Positions 37,295-46,095 of a stretch of 64,000 nt of DNA are shown in pieces. The notes under the pieces are model-generated. The model saw only the letters and a list, made by a program, of their open reading frames with translations, made no database searches and was not told the origin of the DNA. The stretch is from assembly GCA_029210725.1 (NCBI GenBank), contig JARGFM010000004.1, forward strand, positions 118,288-182,287, in the 5' to 3' direction. The DNA is from Bacteroidales bacterium. GTDB taxonomy: Bacteria > Bacteroidota > Bacteroidia > Bacteroidales > GCA-2748055. The position numbers were made by a program, and so were the translations under genes. Position 1 is the first letter of the stretch; the number at the start of each line of letters is the position of its first letter.

Positions 37295-38986
37295 ATGAAA
37301 AAAGTGTCGATTCTGGCCTGTGTGGCCTGTCTGGCTGTCAGCGGAAGTCTGGGTTCCTGCCGCTCAGCCCCAGGCAGCGATCCTGCTCCTCAGGAAAAAA
37401 CAACGGAGGCTCCCTTTCTCTGGGAAAATGCCAACATCTATTTTCTCCTTACCGACCGCTTTTATAACGGCGATACCTCCAATGACATCCAGTTTGACAG
37501 AAGTGGAAAAACAGCCATGCTTCGTGGCTTTGAAGGAGGCGATATCAAAGGAGTCATTCAAAAAATGGAAGAAGGATATTTTGACCGGCTGGGGATCACT
37601 GCCCTCTGGATGACCCCATGGCTGGAACAGATTCATGGGGGTACCAACGAAGGAACCGGGCTTACCTATGGCTTTCATGGCTACTGGATCAGCGACTGGA
37701 CCAGCCTGGATCCCAATTTTGGAACGGAAGAGGATCTGGCCAGACTGGTAGAGACGGCTCATAAACAAGGCATCCGGGTGGTGATGGATGTGATCATCAA
37801 CCATACGGGTCCCGTCACAGAACAGGATCCAGTCTGGCCCGGTGAGTGGGTCAGGACCGAACCCCGGTGTACCTACCAGGATTATGAAAGTACGGTTACC
37901 TGTACCCTGGTAAGGAATTTGCCCGATATCCGCACAGAATCGGATCAGGAGGTAGAGCTCCCGCCTCAGCTCATAGAGAAATGGACCAGGGAGGGCAGAC
38001 TGGAACAGGAAATGGAGGAACTGGATGCCTTTTTTGCCCGCACGGGCTATCCCAGGGCCCCCAGGTATTATCTGATTAAATGGCTGACCGATTTTGTCCG
38101 GAAATATGGCATTGACGGATACCGGCTGGATACCGCCAAACATATTGAAGAGCATATCTGGAGCGAACTGGGGAAAGAGGCACAGGCTGCCCTGGAAGAG
38201 TGGAAAGAAGCTCACCCCGGCCAGGTTCTGGATGACAGGGACTTCTATATGGTGGGTGAAGTCTATGGATATGGGATCTCAGGAGGAAGGCTCTTCGACT
38301 TTGGTGACAGGCAGGTGGACTTTTTTGCACAGGACCTGGATGCCCTGATCAATTTCGAGTTCAAAGAGAGTGCAAAGCTGCCCTATGAGCAGCTCTTCTC
38401 CTCCTACTCGAACAAACTGCATGGCCCCTTGCTGGGCTGCAGTGTACTCAACTATATCAGTTCGCATGATGACGGAGCACCCTTTGACAAAAAGCGTTCG
38501 AAATCGATGGAAGCAGGGACCAAACTGCTACTCGCACCGGGGGCCTCCCAGGTGTATTACGGGGACGAAAGCAGCCGGGAGCTTGAGATTCCAGGGACAC
38601 AGGGAGATGCCAATATGCGCAGCTTTATGAACTGGGAGGAGATAGAATCGAATGTAAGCAGGAAGGGCGTACCCATAGCCGAAGTAATGCTCCATTACCA
38701 GAAACTGGGGCAGTTCCGCAGGGCCCACCCTGCCGTTGGTGCGGGCGAACACCGGATGATCTCGGAGACTCCTTATATATTCTCCAGGATTTATGAAGGA
38801 GCTGACTTCAGCGACCGTGTGGTGGCCGGTCTGGATCTGAAACCCGGCAAAAAGCAGATCGAATTGAATGGGCTCTTTGACGAGGGAAGCATCCTGAAAG
38901 ATTACTATTCCGGAGAGAAAGCAGCCGTCCGGGAGGGCCATGTGGAGCTGGATACGCCCCATGACATCGTGTTACTGGGGCTTTAA
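37295..38986 (+). CDS. GH13 alpha-amylase lipoprotein
   Basis: 563 residues. A lipoprotein signal (lipobox L-G-S-C at about residues 19-22) is followed by a GH13 barrel: D-V-I-I-N-H (region I), G-Y-R-L-D-T-A-K-H with the nucleophile Asp near 278 (region II), G-E-V with the acid/base Glu near 322 (region III) and S-S-H-D-D (region IV). The insertion after region I (residues about 185-260) and a short C-terminal beta domain are typical of extracytoplasmic amylases. No SusC/SusD pair is adjacent. It likely trims alpha-glucans at the envelope. Confidence 0.93.
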   Translation: MKKVSILACVACLAVSGSLGSCRSAPGSDPAPQEKTTEAPFLWENANIYFLLTDRFYNGDTSNDIQFDRSGKTAMLRGFEGGDIKGVIQKMEEGYFDRLGITALWMTPWLEQIHGGTNEGTGLTYGFHGYWISDWTSLDPNFGTEEDLARLVETAHKQGIRVVMDVIINHTGPVTEQDPVWPGEWVRTEPRCTYQDYESTVTCTLVRNLPDIRTESDQEVELPPQLIEKWTREGRLEQEMEELDAFFARTGYPRAPRYYLIKWLTDFVRKYGIDGYRLDTAKHIEEHIWSELGKEAQAALEEWKEAHPGQVLDDRDFYMVGEVYGYGISGGRLFDFGDRQVDFFAQDLDALINFEFKESAKLPYEQLFSSYSNKLHGPLLGCSVLNYISSHDDGAPFDKKRSKSMEAGTKLLLAPGASQVYYGDESSRELEIPGTQGDANMRSFMNWEEIESNVSRKGVPIAEVMLHYQKLGQFRRAHPAVGAGEHRMISETPYIFSRIYEGADFSDRVVAGLDLKPGKKQIELNGLFDEGSILKDYYSGEKAAVREGHVELDTPHDIVLLGL

Positions 38987-38997
38987 CAGGAAATTCC

Positions 38998-39681
38998 GTG
39001 AAGAGCTTTAGTCCCGATCCGGACCGGATCAGCCTGGAGGAATTCAGGGAACTGACAGCAGGCAGGAAGCTTCTGCCCGGAAGGCTCATGCTCGGGGAGC
39101 AGATGGAAGAGCGCTTTAAAATCCTGAAAGGGGCCGGCATACAACAGCTGGGCGATCTGCTCCGGGTTCTGGGCTCAGGGCCGAAAATCCGGAGCTTTTC
39201 TCTCCGGACAGGACTCGCCGTGGATTACCTAATTTTGCTGAAACGGGAAGCGGGAAGCTATCTGGCCCGTCCCTGTCCACTCTCCGGTTTTCCCGGCATT
39301 CCTTTTGAATACGTGGAATTACTGAAGTCCAGGGGGATCAGGCACAGCAAAGATCTCTTTGAGCAGGTGCAGACCGCCCGGCAGCAGGAGCGGATGGCCG
39401 AAAGTACAGGGATTCCCTCTTACAGGATCAGGGAGCTGCTAATGCTCTGCGATATTTCAAGGATTACCGGTGTTGGGGGAGTCTTTGCCAGGATCGTCTA
39501 TGAAGCCGGTATCCGCTCGGTGGAAGAATTTGCCCGTACCCCTGCTTCTGAGCAGCTCAGCCGTTACCAGGCTGTGATTAAGAAATATAAATACCCGGCT
39601 GGAAAGCTTGGTGAGGAGGATATCCGTTACGGGATCCACTATGCCAGGGTCCTCGCAGCCTTTGACAACAAACAGCATTAA
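38998..39681 (+). CDS. Helix-hairpin-helix DUF4332-like protein
   Basis: 227 residues without signal or membrane segment. Several repeats of the DUF4332/HhH kind are visible: F-K-I-L-K-G-A-G-I-Q-Q-L-G-D-L-L, V-E-L-L-K-S-R-G-I-R-H-S-K-D-L-F, and I-T-G-V-G-G-V-F-A-R-I-V-Y-E-A-G-I-R-S-V-E-E-F-A. Such domains may bind nucleic acid, but no function is known. It appears to start with GTG at 38998, 11 bases after the amylase stop; no ATG is close. Its stop is 2 bases from the next ATG. Confidence 0.7.
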   Translation: MKSFSPDPDRISLEEFRELTAGRKLLPGRLMLGEQMEERFKILKGAGIQQLGDLLRVLGSGPKIRSFSLRTGLAVDYLILLKREAGSYLARPCPLSGFPGIPFEYVELLKSRGIRHSKDLFEQVQTARQQERMAESTGIPSYRIRELLMLCDISRITGVGGVFARIVYEAGIRSVEEFARTPASEQLSRYQAVIKKYKYPAGKLGEEDIRYGIHYARVLAAFDNKQH

Positions 39682-39683
39682 AA

Positions 39684-40613
39684 ATGAAACAGTCCGTTCC
39701 CGTATTCTTCATTCTCATTCTCCTGAGCATTCAGCCTGCAGCAGCGCAGCGCGACTTTTCCGATTCGGAGATTACCAAACTGGTATTGCTGGGCACCGGC
39801 AATCCAAATCCCTCACCCGATCGGTCGGGATGCTCCCTGGCCCTGGTGGTCAACCAAAGCCCCTATGTGATCGATTTCGGGCCGGGCCTGGTACGCAGAT
39901 CGGCCAGTCTGAGCCCCAGTTACGGGGGAAATATAGCAGCCCTGGAGACCCGGAAGCTGAAGACTGCCTTCCTGACCCACCTGCACTCCGATCATACCGC
40001 CGGTTATGCGGATCTGATCCTGACACCCTGGGTTATGGGCAGAGAGGAGCCCATGGAGGTATACGGTCCGGTGGGGATCGGAGCTATGACGGAACATATT
40101 CTTCTGGCCTACCAGGAAGATATCAGTTACCGGGTCTATGGGGATGAGCCTGCAAACGATCAGGGATGGAGGGTCAACTGGCACGAGTTCAAAGCGGAGG
40201 GGGAGATTTACCGCGACAGCAACATCGTGGTGGAGGCCTTCCCGGTGACCCATGGATCCTGGCCCAATTCCTGGGGCTTCCGCTTTACAACACCCGATAA
40301 GGTGATTGTGATCTCGGGCGACTGTAAGCCTTCTCCCAAGGTGTTGGAATATGGAAAAGGGGCCGATATCCTGGTCCATGAGGTATACTCTCAGGCCGGC
40401 TATGAGACCAGGAGTGCAGATTGGAAGGCGTATCATGCGGTGCACCACAGCTCCACCCTGGAACTGGCAGAGATAGCCAGAGAGACCCGGCCTGCAAAAG
40501 TGGTTCTCTACCATATTCTCTTCTGGGGAAGCAGTGAAGCCGGTTTGTTGAATGAGATCGCTTCTCAGTATAAAGGCGAGGTCTATGTAGGACAGGATCT
40601 GGATATCTTCTGA
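39684..40613 (+). CDS. Exported metallo-beta-lactamase-fold hydrolase
   Basis: 309 residues with a signal peptide (ending A-A-A-Q). The metal motif T-H-L-H-S-D-H-T-A-G begins near residue 98; further ligands are His in V-T-H-G-S, Asp in I-S-G-D-C-K and His near the C-terminus in L-Y-H-I-L. The start L-L-G-T-G-N-P-N-P-S-P-D-R-S-G resembles RNase Z-like and arylsulfatase-like members. The signal peptide argues against tRNA processing. It ends a seven-gene plus-strand run. Confidence 0.85.
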   Translation: MKQSVPVFFILILLSIQPAAAQRDFSDSEITKLVLLGTGNPNPSPDRSGCSLALVVNQSPYVIDFGPGLVRRSASLSPSYGGNIAALETRKLKTAFLTHLHSDHTAGYADLILTPWVMGREEPMEVYGPVGIGAMTEHILLAYQEDISYRVYGDEPANDQGWRVNWHEFKAEGEIYRDSNIVVEAFPVTHGSWPNSWGFRFTTPDKVIVISGDCKPSPKVLEYGKGADILVHEVYSQAGYETRSADWKAYHAVHHSSTLELAEIARETRPAKVVLYHILFWGSSEAGLLNEIASQYKGEVYVGQDLDIF

Positions 40614-40644
40614 AACCGTACTCCTGAAAAGGAAAAGATCTTTG

Positions 40645-41637
40645 TCAGGGTTCAAATATATGAACCTGTTGATAGAGATCTCTCCAGGCCCAGTCAGCTG
40701 CTGTAAAAAAGAGCGGAGCTTCCAGTTTCTCCCCGGCATGTTCCCCTTCTGTCCCCTCTCCGAAAATGTTCCAGACAGTACCGCTGTCATCCTTCATAAT
40801 GAAGGGAAATGCACCCTCCAGGGGTTCCATGAGATAATTGGTCCGGAAGGCAAGCATGAAATGATGGTCTCCGGAGCCGGCAACCACAATCTTCCCCCCG
40901 GGCGACTAAACAGTTTCATGCAAAACAATTTCACCTGGAAACATATCCATCGTAAAAAGCTGCACAGACTCCCTTTGGATAATACCCAGCTGCTGCTCCA
41001 GGGGAGCTGACCCGGCCGACTTGCTGCCGCTGTTGTTGACATAGACCCTGGCCTGTGGAAAATGATCCTTTACCGTGAGCCAGGTGGTCTCGATCATGGG
41101 AAAGGTATTCAGCTCCCTGAATGCAAAGAGATCCCCCTGCCGGGCAGTTCCCTGAAAGCGACGCATAAGCATCTGCGACCAGATATTTCCCGTATTTACA
41201 TACAGGGGCATCAGGTTCTCCCTGTAAAGATATCCGGAAGCGGTCAGCAGCAGGGTATCTGCTCCCACCAGGCGGTTCCAGTTGATTCCGCTGCGGGTAA
41301 TGGGACAATAGGTGATGGCCATCAATACCCCGTTTGCCTCTTCATTGACCACCTCCACATGCATGTGACGATGCGGATAAACCTTCACCTCTCCGTCAGC
41401 TTTTGTGATAAACACCATATCATTGTCCCGCAGATGCCCGGCCTCCTCCACAGCAGAATACAAGGGGTTCTCAATCAATCTGAAAGGATTCAGTCCGCCT
41501 CTTACATCCTCCTGGTCCTCCAGCTGCTTCACAATATCCTCAGCTGTTTGTGAATCTGCGGGCGGCGGAGGATCAGTCTGACAGGCGGTCGCAAACAGCA
41601 GGATAATCCCGATTGTGCAAAGAGAGAATATTTTCAT
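40645..41637 (-). pseudogene. DUF3179 lipoprotein with an in-frame amber codon
   Basis: The ATG at 41637 opens a lipoprotein signal (lipobox F-A-T-A-C). The body has V-Y-P-H-R-H-M-H-V-E-V-V-N-E and I-T-Y-C-P-I-T-R-S-G, the hallmark of DUF3179. At codon 244 (40908-40906) a TAG stops the frame after I-V-L-H-E-T-V, but the same frame stays open for 86 more codons that carry the usual end of the domain (G-S-G-D-H-H-F-M-L-A-F, L-E-A-P-L-F-F-T-A-A-D-W-A-W). Without the stop it would be about 330 residues. A nonsense mutation or a base error explains it best. Function of the family is unknown. Confidence 0.8.
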
Positions 41638-41672
41638 TTTTTCCAGGTCTTGGTACATTCCCTTTGTCGGGA

Positions 41673-41701
41673 GATCAGGTTTTATCTTACAGCTATGTTT
41701 G
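41673..41701 (+). promoter_or_regulatory. Candidate promoter of the DPP IV gene
   Basis: TTTG (41673-41676), a 17-base spacer and TATGTTTG (41694-41701) form a good -33/-7 pair. A second full -7 match, TAGATTTG, lies at 41718-41725 with TTTG 16 bases ahead of it, so transcription could start at either place. Confidence 0.5.
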
Positions 41702-41753
41702 GACGCCACATTTTTGTTAGATTTGTTTCTTGCAAAACCAATTCCAAAAAAAA

Positions 41754-43961
41754 ATGAGGAAATCGACCCTGGTCCTGATGCTGGTCCTGATGAACCTGAG
41801 CCTTGTTGCCCAGAAGAAACAGTATGATTCTTTAATGGAAGCCTTCATGAGTGGAGGGGCACTCCGGGGCGACCGGGGTCCTTCCGGCGTGGAGTGGATC
41901 GAAGACAGCGATCAATACTCCTTTACCAGGCGGGAAGGAAGAAGTCAGCAAATCTGGACCTACGATATCAAAACCGAATCGGAAAAGCTGGTATTTAATG
42001 AAGCTGATTTTACCTTTCCGGGTACGGATGATCCATTCCGGTATCGTTCCTTTCAGTGGACCAGGGACTACAAGTTTCTGCTTTTTCAAAGCAATTTTGA
42101 ACCCATATGGAGATATTCCGGGAATGCAGATTATTACCTCTACTCCATGGACAACAACAGCCTGACTGCCATCGTGAAAGGAGCCTTCACCGCAGAAGTT
42201 TCACCCGACGGGCTAAAGGTGGGATACGGGAAGAATGGCAATCTTTTCACCTTTGATCTGGCCACGGGGAAACATACACAGCTTACCACCGATGGAGCTG
42301 ATAAATATTACAACGGCCGTTTTGGTTGGGCCAACGAGGAGGAGTTCGGCCTGGTGCAGGCCTGGGAGTGGTCGCACGACAGTAAATACATGGCCTTCTG
42401 GCAGACAGACGAACGGGAGGTTCCGGTCTATCGCCTGACCGATTTTTCGGGTCAGCATCCCGAATATATGGAGGTTCCTTATCCCAAGGTGGGCGACAAT
42501 CCCCCCGTGGAGAGACTGGGGCTTATCAATACCGTTGACGGGAGCAGAAAATGGCTGGACTTTGACCCGGAGGGTGGTTATATGCCCAGGATCTACTGGA
42601 CTTCCAGGGAAAATACCCTGGCGCTTGTCTGGATGAACCGGGCCCAGGATCACATGAAATTGTACCTGTTTGATGTGGTGACCGGAAAGCAGTCCATGAT
42701 CCTGGAGGAGAAAAATGAAGCCTGGATTGATATTTTTGACTTTTTTGCCGGGGAACTGCACCTTTTCTACTTTCCCCGGGAGATGAACTCCTTCTTCTGG
42801 ATCTCCGACCGCGATGGGTATTCACACGTCTACCAGTATGATTATGAAGGAAATGTGCTGGGACAGGTCACCAGTGGTGCTTACGATGTGGTGTCTGTGA
42901 AAGCCATTGATCCTGCCAGAAAAACCCTGTACTACCTCTCCTGTGAAATCTCCCCGATGGAACGCCATCTCTACAGCGTGAAATTTAATGGAAAGGGAAA
43001 AAAACAGATCACCACAGCGGCGGGCAACCACCGGGTTGATGTGGCTCCTGCAGGCCGTTACTTTATGGACAGCTACTCCAGTATAAACACCCCTTCGATC
43101 ATAGACCTCCGGGATGACAAGGGGAAGCTGATAAAGAATCTGGCCGGGCACCAGGGTGCTCTGGACCACCTGGAGAAGTATGAATATGCCCCGAGGGAAC
43201 TATTCACCTTTACCACTTCGGACGGACAACAAATCGATGGATATGTGATCAAACCCATGAATTTTGATCCCGGGAAATCCTATCCGCTACTGCTTGCCGT
43301 GTATGGCGGACCAGGATCCCAGGGGGTATACAACAGCTTTGAAAGCAGCTCCTGGAACCAGTACCTGGCTCAACAGGGATACGTGGTGGTCAATATAAAC
43401 AACCGGGGTAATGGCGGATATGGAAGCGCCTTTGAAAAGGTAGTCCATAAGCAGCTGGGCAAATGGGAGACCCACGATTTTGCTGAAGCAGCGCTCTACC
43501 TCTCCCAAAAATCCTGGATCGACCGTGAGCGGATTGGTATCATGGGACATAGTTTTGGAGGTTTCTCCGCCGGCATGTCCCTGCTTCTCCATCCCGAGGT
43601 ATTTAAGGCAGGAATTGTGACGGCAGCCATTTCCGACCACCGCAATTACGATTGTGTACTAACCGAGAAATACATGGGGCTGCTCGAGGGGAACGAAGAG
43701 GGCTACGAGAACAGCTCCATGGTCGCGCTGGCTGAAAAGCTGGAAGGCAACATGTTGCTGGTGCATTCCCTGATGGATGATAACGTACACCCCCAGAACA
43801 CCTTTCAGCTGGTTAACGCCCTGATCGATGCCGGTAAAAACATCGACCTGAAAATCTATCCCCCCGGAGCCCACGGGGTAGCCTATGATATGAACAGCCA
43901 GATGCACCTCTACCAGGTGTACCTCGACTGGCTGAACAAGAATCTGAAAGGGACTGAATAG
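41754..43961 (+). CDS. Dipeptidyl peptidase IV
   Basis: 735 residues: signal peptide (1-18, ending L-V-A-Q), the DPP IV propeller and a prolyl-oligopeptidase-type hydrolase domain. The nucleophile is Ser600 in G-H-S-F-G-G-F, with Asp in S-L-M-D-D-N-V-H and His in P-G-A-H-G-V-A. W-A-N-E-E-E-F near residue 193-199 is the Glu-Glu pair that anchors the substrate amino group, which supports real DPP IV activity on X-Pro ends. The ATG at 41754 is used over the TTG at 41730. It begins a run with DUF6452 and DUF6048 genes. Confidence 0.92.
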   Translation: MRKSTLVLMLVLMNLSLVAQKKQYDSLMEAFMSGGALRGDRGPSGVEWIEDSDQYSFTRREGRSQQIWTYDIKTESEKLVFNEADFTFPGTDDPFRYRSFQWTRDYKFLLFQSNFEPIWRYSGNADYYLYSMDNNSLTAIVKGAFTAEVSPDGLKVGYGKNGNLFTFDLATGKHTQLTTDGADKYYNGRFGWANEEEFGLVQAWEWSHDSKYMAFWQTDEREVPVYRLTDFSGQHPEYMEVPYPKVGDNPPVERLGLINTVDGSRKWLDFDPEGGYMPRIYWTSRENTLALVWMNRAQDHMKLYLFDVVTGKQSMILEEKNEAWIDIFDFFAGELHLFYFPREMNSFFWISDRDGYSHVYQYDYEGNVLGQVTSGAYDVVSVKAIDPARKTLYYLSCEISPMERHLYSVKFNGKGKKQITTAAGNHRVDVAPAGRYFMDSYSSINTPSIIDLRDDKGKLIKNLAGHQGALDHLEKYEYAPRELFTFTTSDGQQIDGYVIKPMNFDPGKSYPLLLAVYGGPGSQGVYNSFESSSWNQYLAQQGYVVVNINNRGNGGYGSAFEKVVHKQLGKWETHDFAEAALYLSQKSWIDRERIGIMGHSFGGFSAGMSLLLHPEVFKAGIVTAAISDHRNYDCVLTEKYMGLLEGNEEGYENSSMVALAEKLEGNMLLVHSLMDDNVHPQNTFQLVNALIDAGKNIDLKIYPPGAHGVAYDMNSQMHLYQVYLDWLNKNLKGTE

Positions 43962-43971
43962 ACCGAAGCGT

Positions 43972-44445
43972 ATGAATCTCCGGATCCTGTTACTTAGCAT
44001 TTCCATTCTGATGTCAGGCTGCATCACTGTAGAGCTGTGTGATGAAAGCTACGATTCGGAGCTGGTAGCCAGGTTTAAAACAGAGAAAGAAGGGGTAATA
44101 TCAGACAGCACGGTGAGTTCCCTGACCCTTTACGGGATTCGGGAGGGCTTGCCTGACAGTCTGTTATACAACTCTATATCCGCATCGGGTTTTGAGGTGC
44201 CCCTGGATCCCGGCCATAACTATTCCAGGTTTGCCATTCAGGTGGATACCCTGTATGACACCCTGACTATCTTCCATCGGCATGAGATCTATCTGATCTC
44301 CTACAGCTGTGGTTTCGGGAGCCTGTTCACCCTGGAAAAGCCTGCCGTATCGGGCAGCGGGATCATCAAGAAAGATAGCATTCTGGAAGAGACCATTGAT
44401 GCTGTATATGAAAGTAATGAAGAACATATCTGGCTATTTCTCTAG
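43972..44445 (+). CDS. DUF6452-like lipoprotein
   Basis: 157 residues, lipobox L-M-S-G-C followed by I-T-V-E-L-C-D. The mix of short beta strands, a D-P-G-H-N-Y-S-R-F segment and Y-L-I-S-Y-S-C-G-F-G is what I recall of DUF6452. No function is known. Its end overlaps the start of the next gene by about 38 bases, which suggests coupling. Confidence 0.65.
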   Translation: MNLRILLLSISILMSGCITVELCDESYDSELVARFKTEKEGVISDSTVSSLTLYGIREGLPDSLLYNSISASGFEVPLDPGHNYSRFAIQVDTLYDTLTIFHRHEIYLISYSCGFGSLFTLEKPAVSGSGIIKKDSILEETIDAVYESNEEHIWLFL

Positions 44446-45088
44446 GGCAACTGTGTTGCTGCTGGCACTGATCCTTTTCTCTCCGGCACGGGGACAGGAT
44501 ACCCTGCGCACTTTCGGTCCCCGTTTCGGCATCGACCTGGCCCGTTTTATCTATATTCTGGCAGATCCGTCGGAGGCCGGCGCAGAATTTTCTGCCGATT
44601 TTGAGATCTATAAGAATATTTATCCCGTGCTTGAACTGGGCTACAGCAGTATTTCCGAGAGTGAAGAATTATTTGATTACCAGGCAAGCGGGCTTTATTT
44701 CCGGGGAGGGATCGATTATAATATCCTTCCCCGAAAGAACCGTTCCGCACATCACAGCATTACGGTGGGTTTTCGCTATGGCATAAGTCCGTTCACCCAC
44801 CGCATTGAAAATATGTTAATTCATAACAAGTACTGGGGCGACTACCAGCCCGGTCCCTACGAGAACAGTCTGACGGGGCACTGGCTGGAACTGGCGGGAG
44901 GGATGAAAGCGGAGGTGCTTCCCAATTTCTTCCTGGGATGGTCGGTCCGGTACAAATTACTGCTGAACGAGAACATGGACCCGCTTCTGGTTCCGGAGCT
45001 TATTCCCGGCTTCGGAAGCGGCGGAGAGAAAAGGTCCTTCGGATTTTCCTACTCGGTTTTCTATAAAATTCCACTTATTAAAAAATAA
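44408..45088 (+). CDS. DUF6048-like outer membrane barrel protein
   Basis: About 226 residues. The start is the ATG at 44408 (or 44417), inside the end of the DUF6452 gene. A signal peptide ends A-R-G-Q; the rest has F-G-I-D-L-A-R-F and strands rich in Gly and aromatic residues (Y-F-R-G-G-I-D-Y-N-I, V-G-F-R-Y-G-I-S-P-F) consistent with a small outer membrane barrel. DUF6452 and DUF6048 genes are paired in other Bacteroidota as far as I recall, which suggests they work together. Confidence 0.65.
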   Translation: MKVMKNISGYFSRATVLLLALILFSPARGQDTLRTFGPRFGIDLARFIYILADPSEAGAEFSADFEIYKNIYPVLELGYSSISESEELFDYQASGLYFRGGIDYNILPRKNRSAHHSITVGFRYGISPFTHRIENMLIHNKYWGDYQPGPYENSLTGHWLELAGGMKAEVLPNFFLGWSVRYKLLLNENMDPLLVPELIPGFGSGGEKRSFGFSYSVFYKIPLIKK

Positions 45089-45103
45089 AATCAATTAACG
45101 CAT

Positions 45104-46093
45104 ATGAGCTACCTGGCATCTACTACACGTTACGATCAGATGAAATATAATCGCTGCGGTCACAGCGGACTACTCTTACCAGCTGTTTCGCTGGGACTTT
45201 GGCACAATTTCGGAGGAGGGGCTGACTTTCAAAAGATGAAGGATATACTGCTCAGAGCCTTCGATCTGGGGATCACCCACTTTGACCTGGCCAATAATTA
45301 CGGCCCCCCTCCCGGAAGTGCCGAATCAAACCTGAAGCACATTCTGCAGGGGGAACTGGCCCCGCACAGGGACGAGTTGATCATCTCCACCAAGGCGGGC
45401 TATCTGATGTGGGAAGGACCCTACGGGGAGTGGGGAAGCCGGAAATACCTGCTGGCCAGTCTGGACCAGAGCCTCCGGAGGATGGGGCTCGATTATGTGG
45501 ATATCTTCTACTCACACCGCCCCGACCCGGAGACCCCTCTGGAGGAGACCATGATGGCTCTTCACACGGCTGTGCAGCAAGGAAAGGCACTCTATGCAGG
45601 GATCTCCAACTACAATAAACAGCAGACCGAGAGGGCCGTTGACATACTGGAGGGTCTGGGGACCCCCTGCCTGATCCATCAGCCCCGCTACAATATGTTC
45701 GACCGCTGGGTGGAGGAGGGTTTGCTGGAGGTACTGGAGAAACGGGGGGTGGGCTGCATCCCCTTCAGTCCACTGGCCCAGGGCCTGCTGACCGACCGTT
45801 ATCTGGATGGAATTCCCGCAGGTTCCAGGATCGACAGCGAAAGTATTTTCCTGGGTAAGCAAGACCTGGATCCCTCCACCATGGTTAAGATCAAGGCACT
45901 GAATCAGCACGCAGAGCAGCGCGGACAGTCGCTGGCCCAGATGGCTCTGGCATGGATCCTGCAAAAAAAGCAGGTTACTTCAGTTCTTATAGGAGCCAGC
46001 TCTGTGCAGCAGCTGGAAGCCAATGTGGCCACCTTGCACAAACTGGACTTTAACAGGGATGAACTGGCCTATATAGATAATATCCTGGCTTGA
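45104..46093 (+). CDS. Aldo/keto reductase, YghZ/L-glyceraldehyde 3-phosphate reductase type
   Basis: 329 residues. The catalytic set is Asp in H-F-D-L-A-N-N-Y-G (with the Tyr), Lys in I-S-T-K-A-G and His in F-Y-S-H-R-P-D. The N-terminal Y-N-R-C-G-H-S-G-L-L-L-P and the W-E-G-P-Y-G-E-W-G-S segment place it with the YghZ group, which reduces L-glyceraldehyde 3-phosphate and methylglyoxal. It follows the DUF6048 gene by 15 bases and meets the convergent M1 gene with 2 bases between stops. Confidence 0.88.
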   Translation: MSYLASTTRYDQMKYNRCGHSGLLLPAVSLGLWHNFGGGADFQKMKDILLRAFDLGITHFDLANNYGPPPGSAESNLKHILQGELAPHRDELIISTKAGYLMWEGPYGEWGSRKYLLASLDQSLRRMGLDYVDIFYSHRPDPETPLEETMMALHTAVQQGKALYAGISNYNKQQTERAVDILEGLGTPCLIHQPRYNMFDRWVEEGLLEVLEKRGVGCIPFSPLAQGLLTDRYLDGIPAGSRIDSESIFLGKQDLDPSTMVKIKALNQHAEQRGQSLAQMALAWILQKKQVTSVLIGASSVQQLEANVATLHKLDFNRDELAYIDNILA

Positions 46094-46095
46094 TC

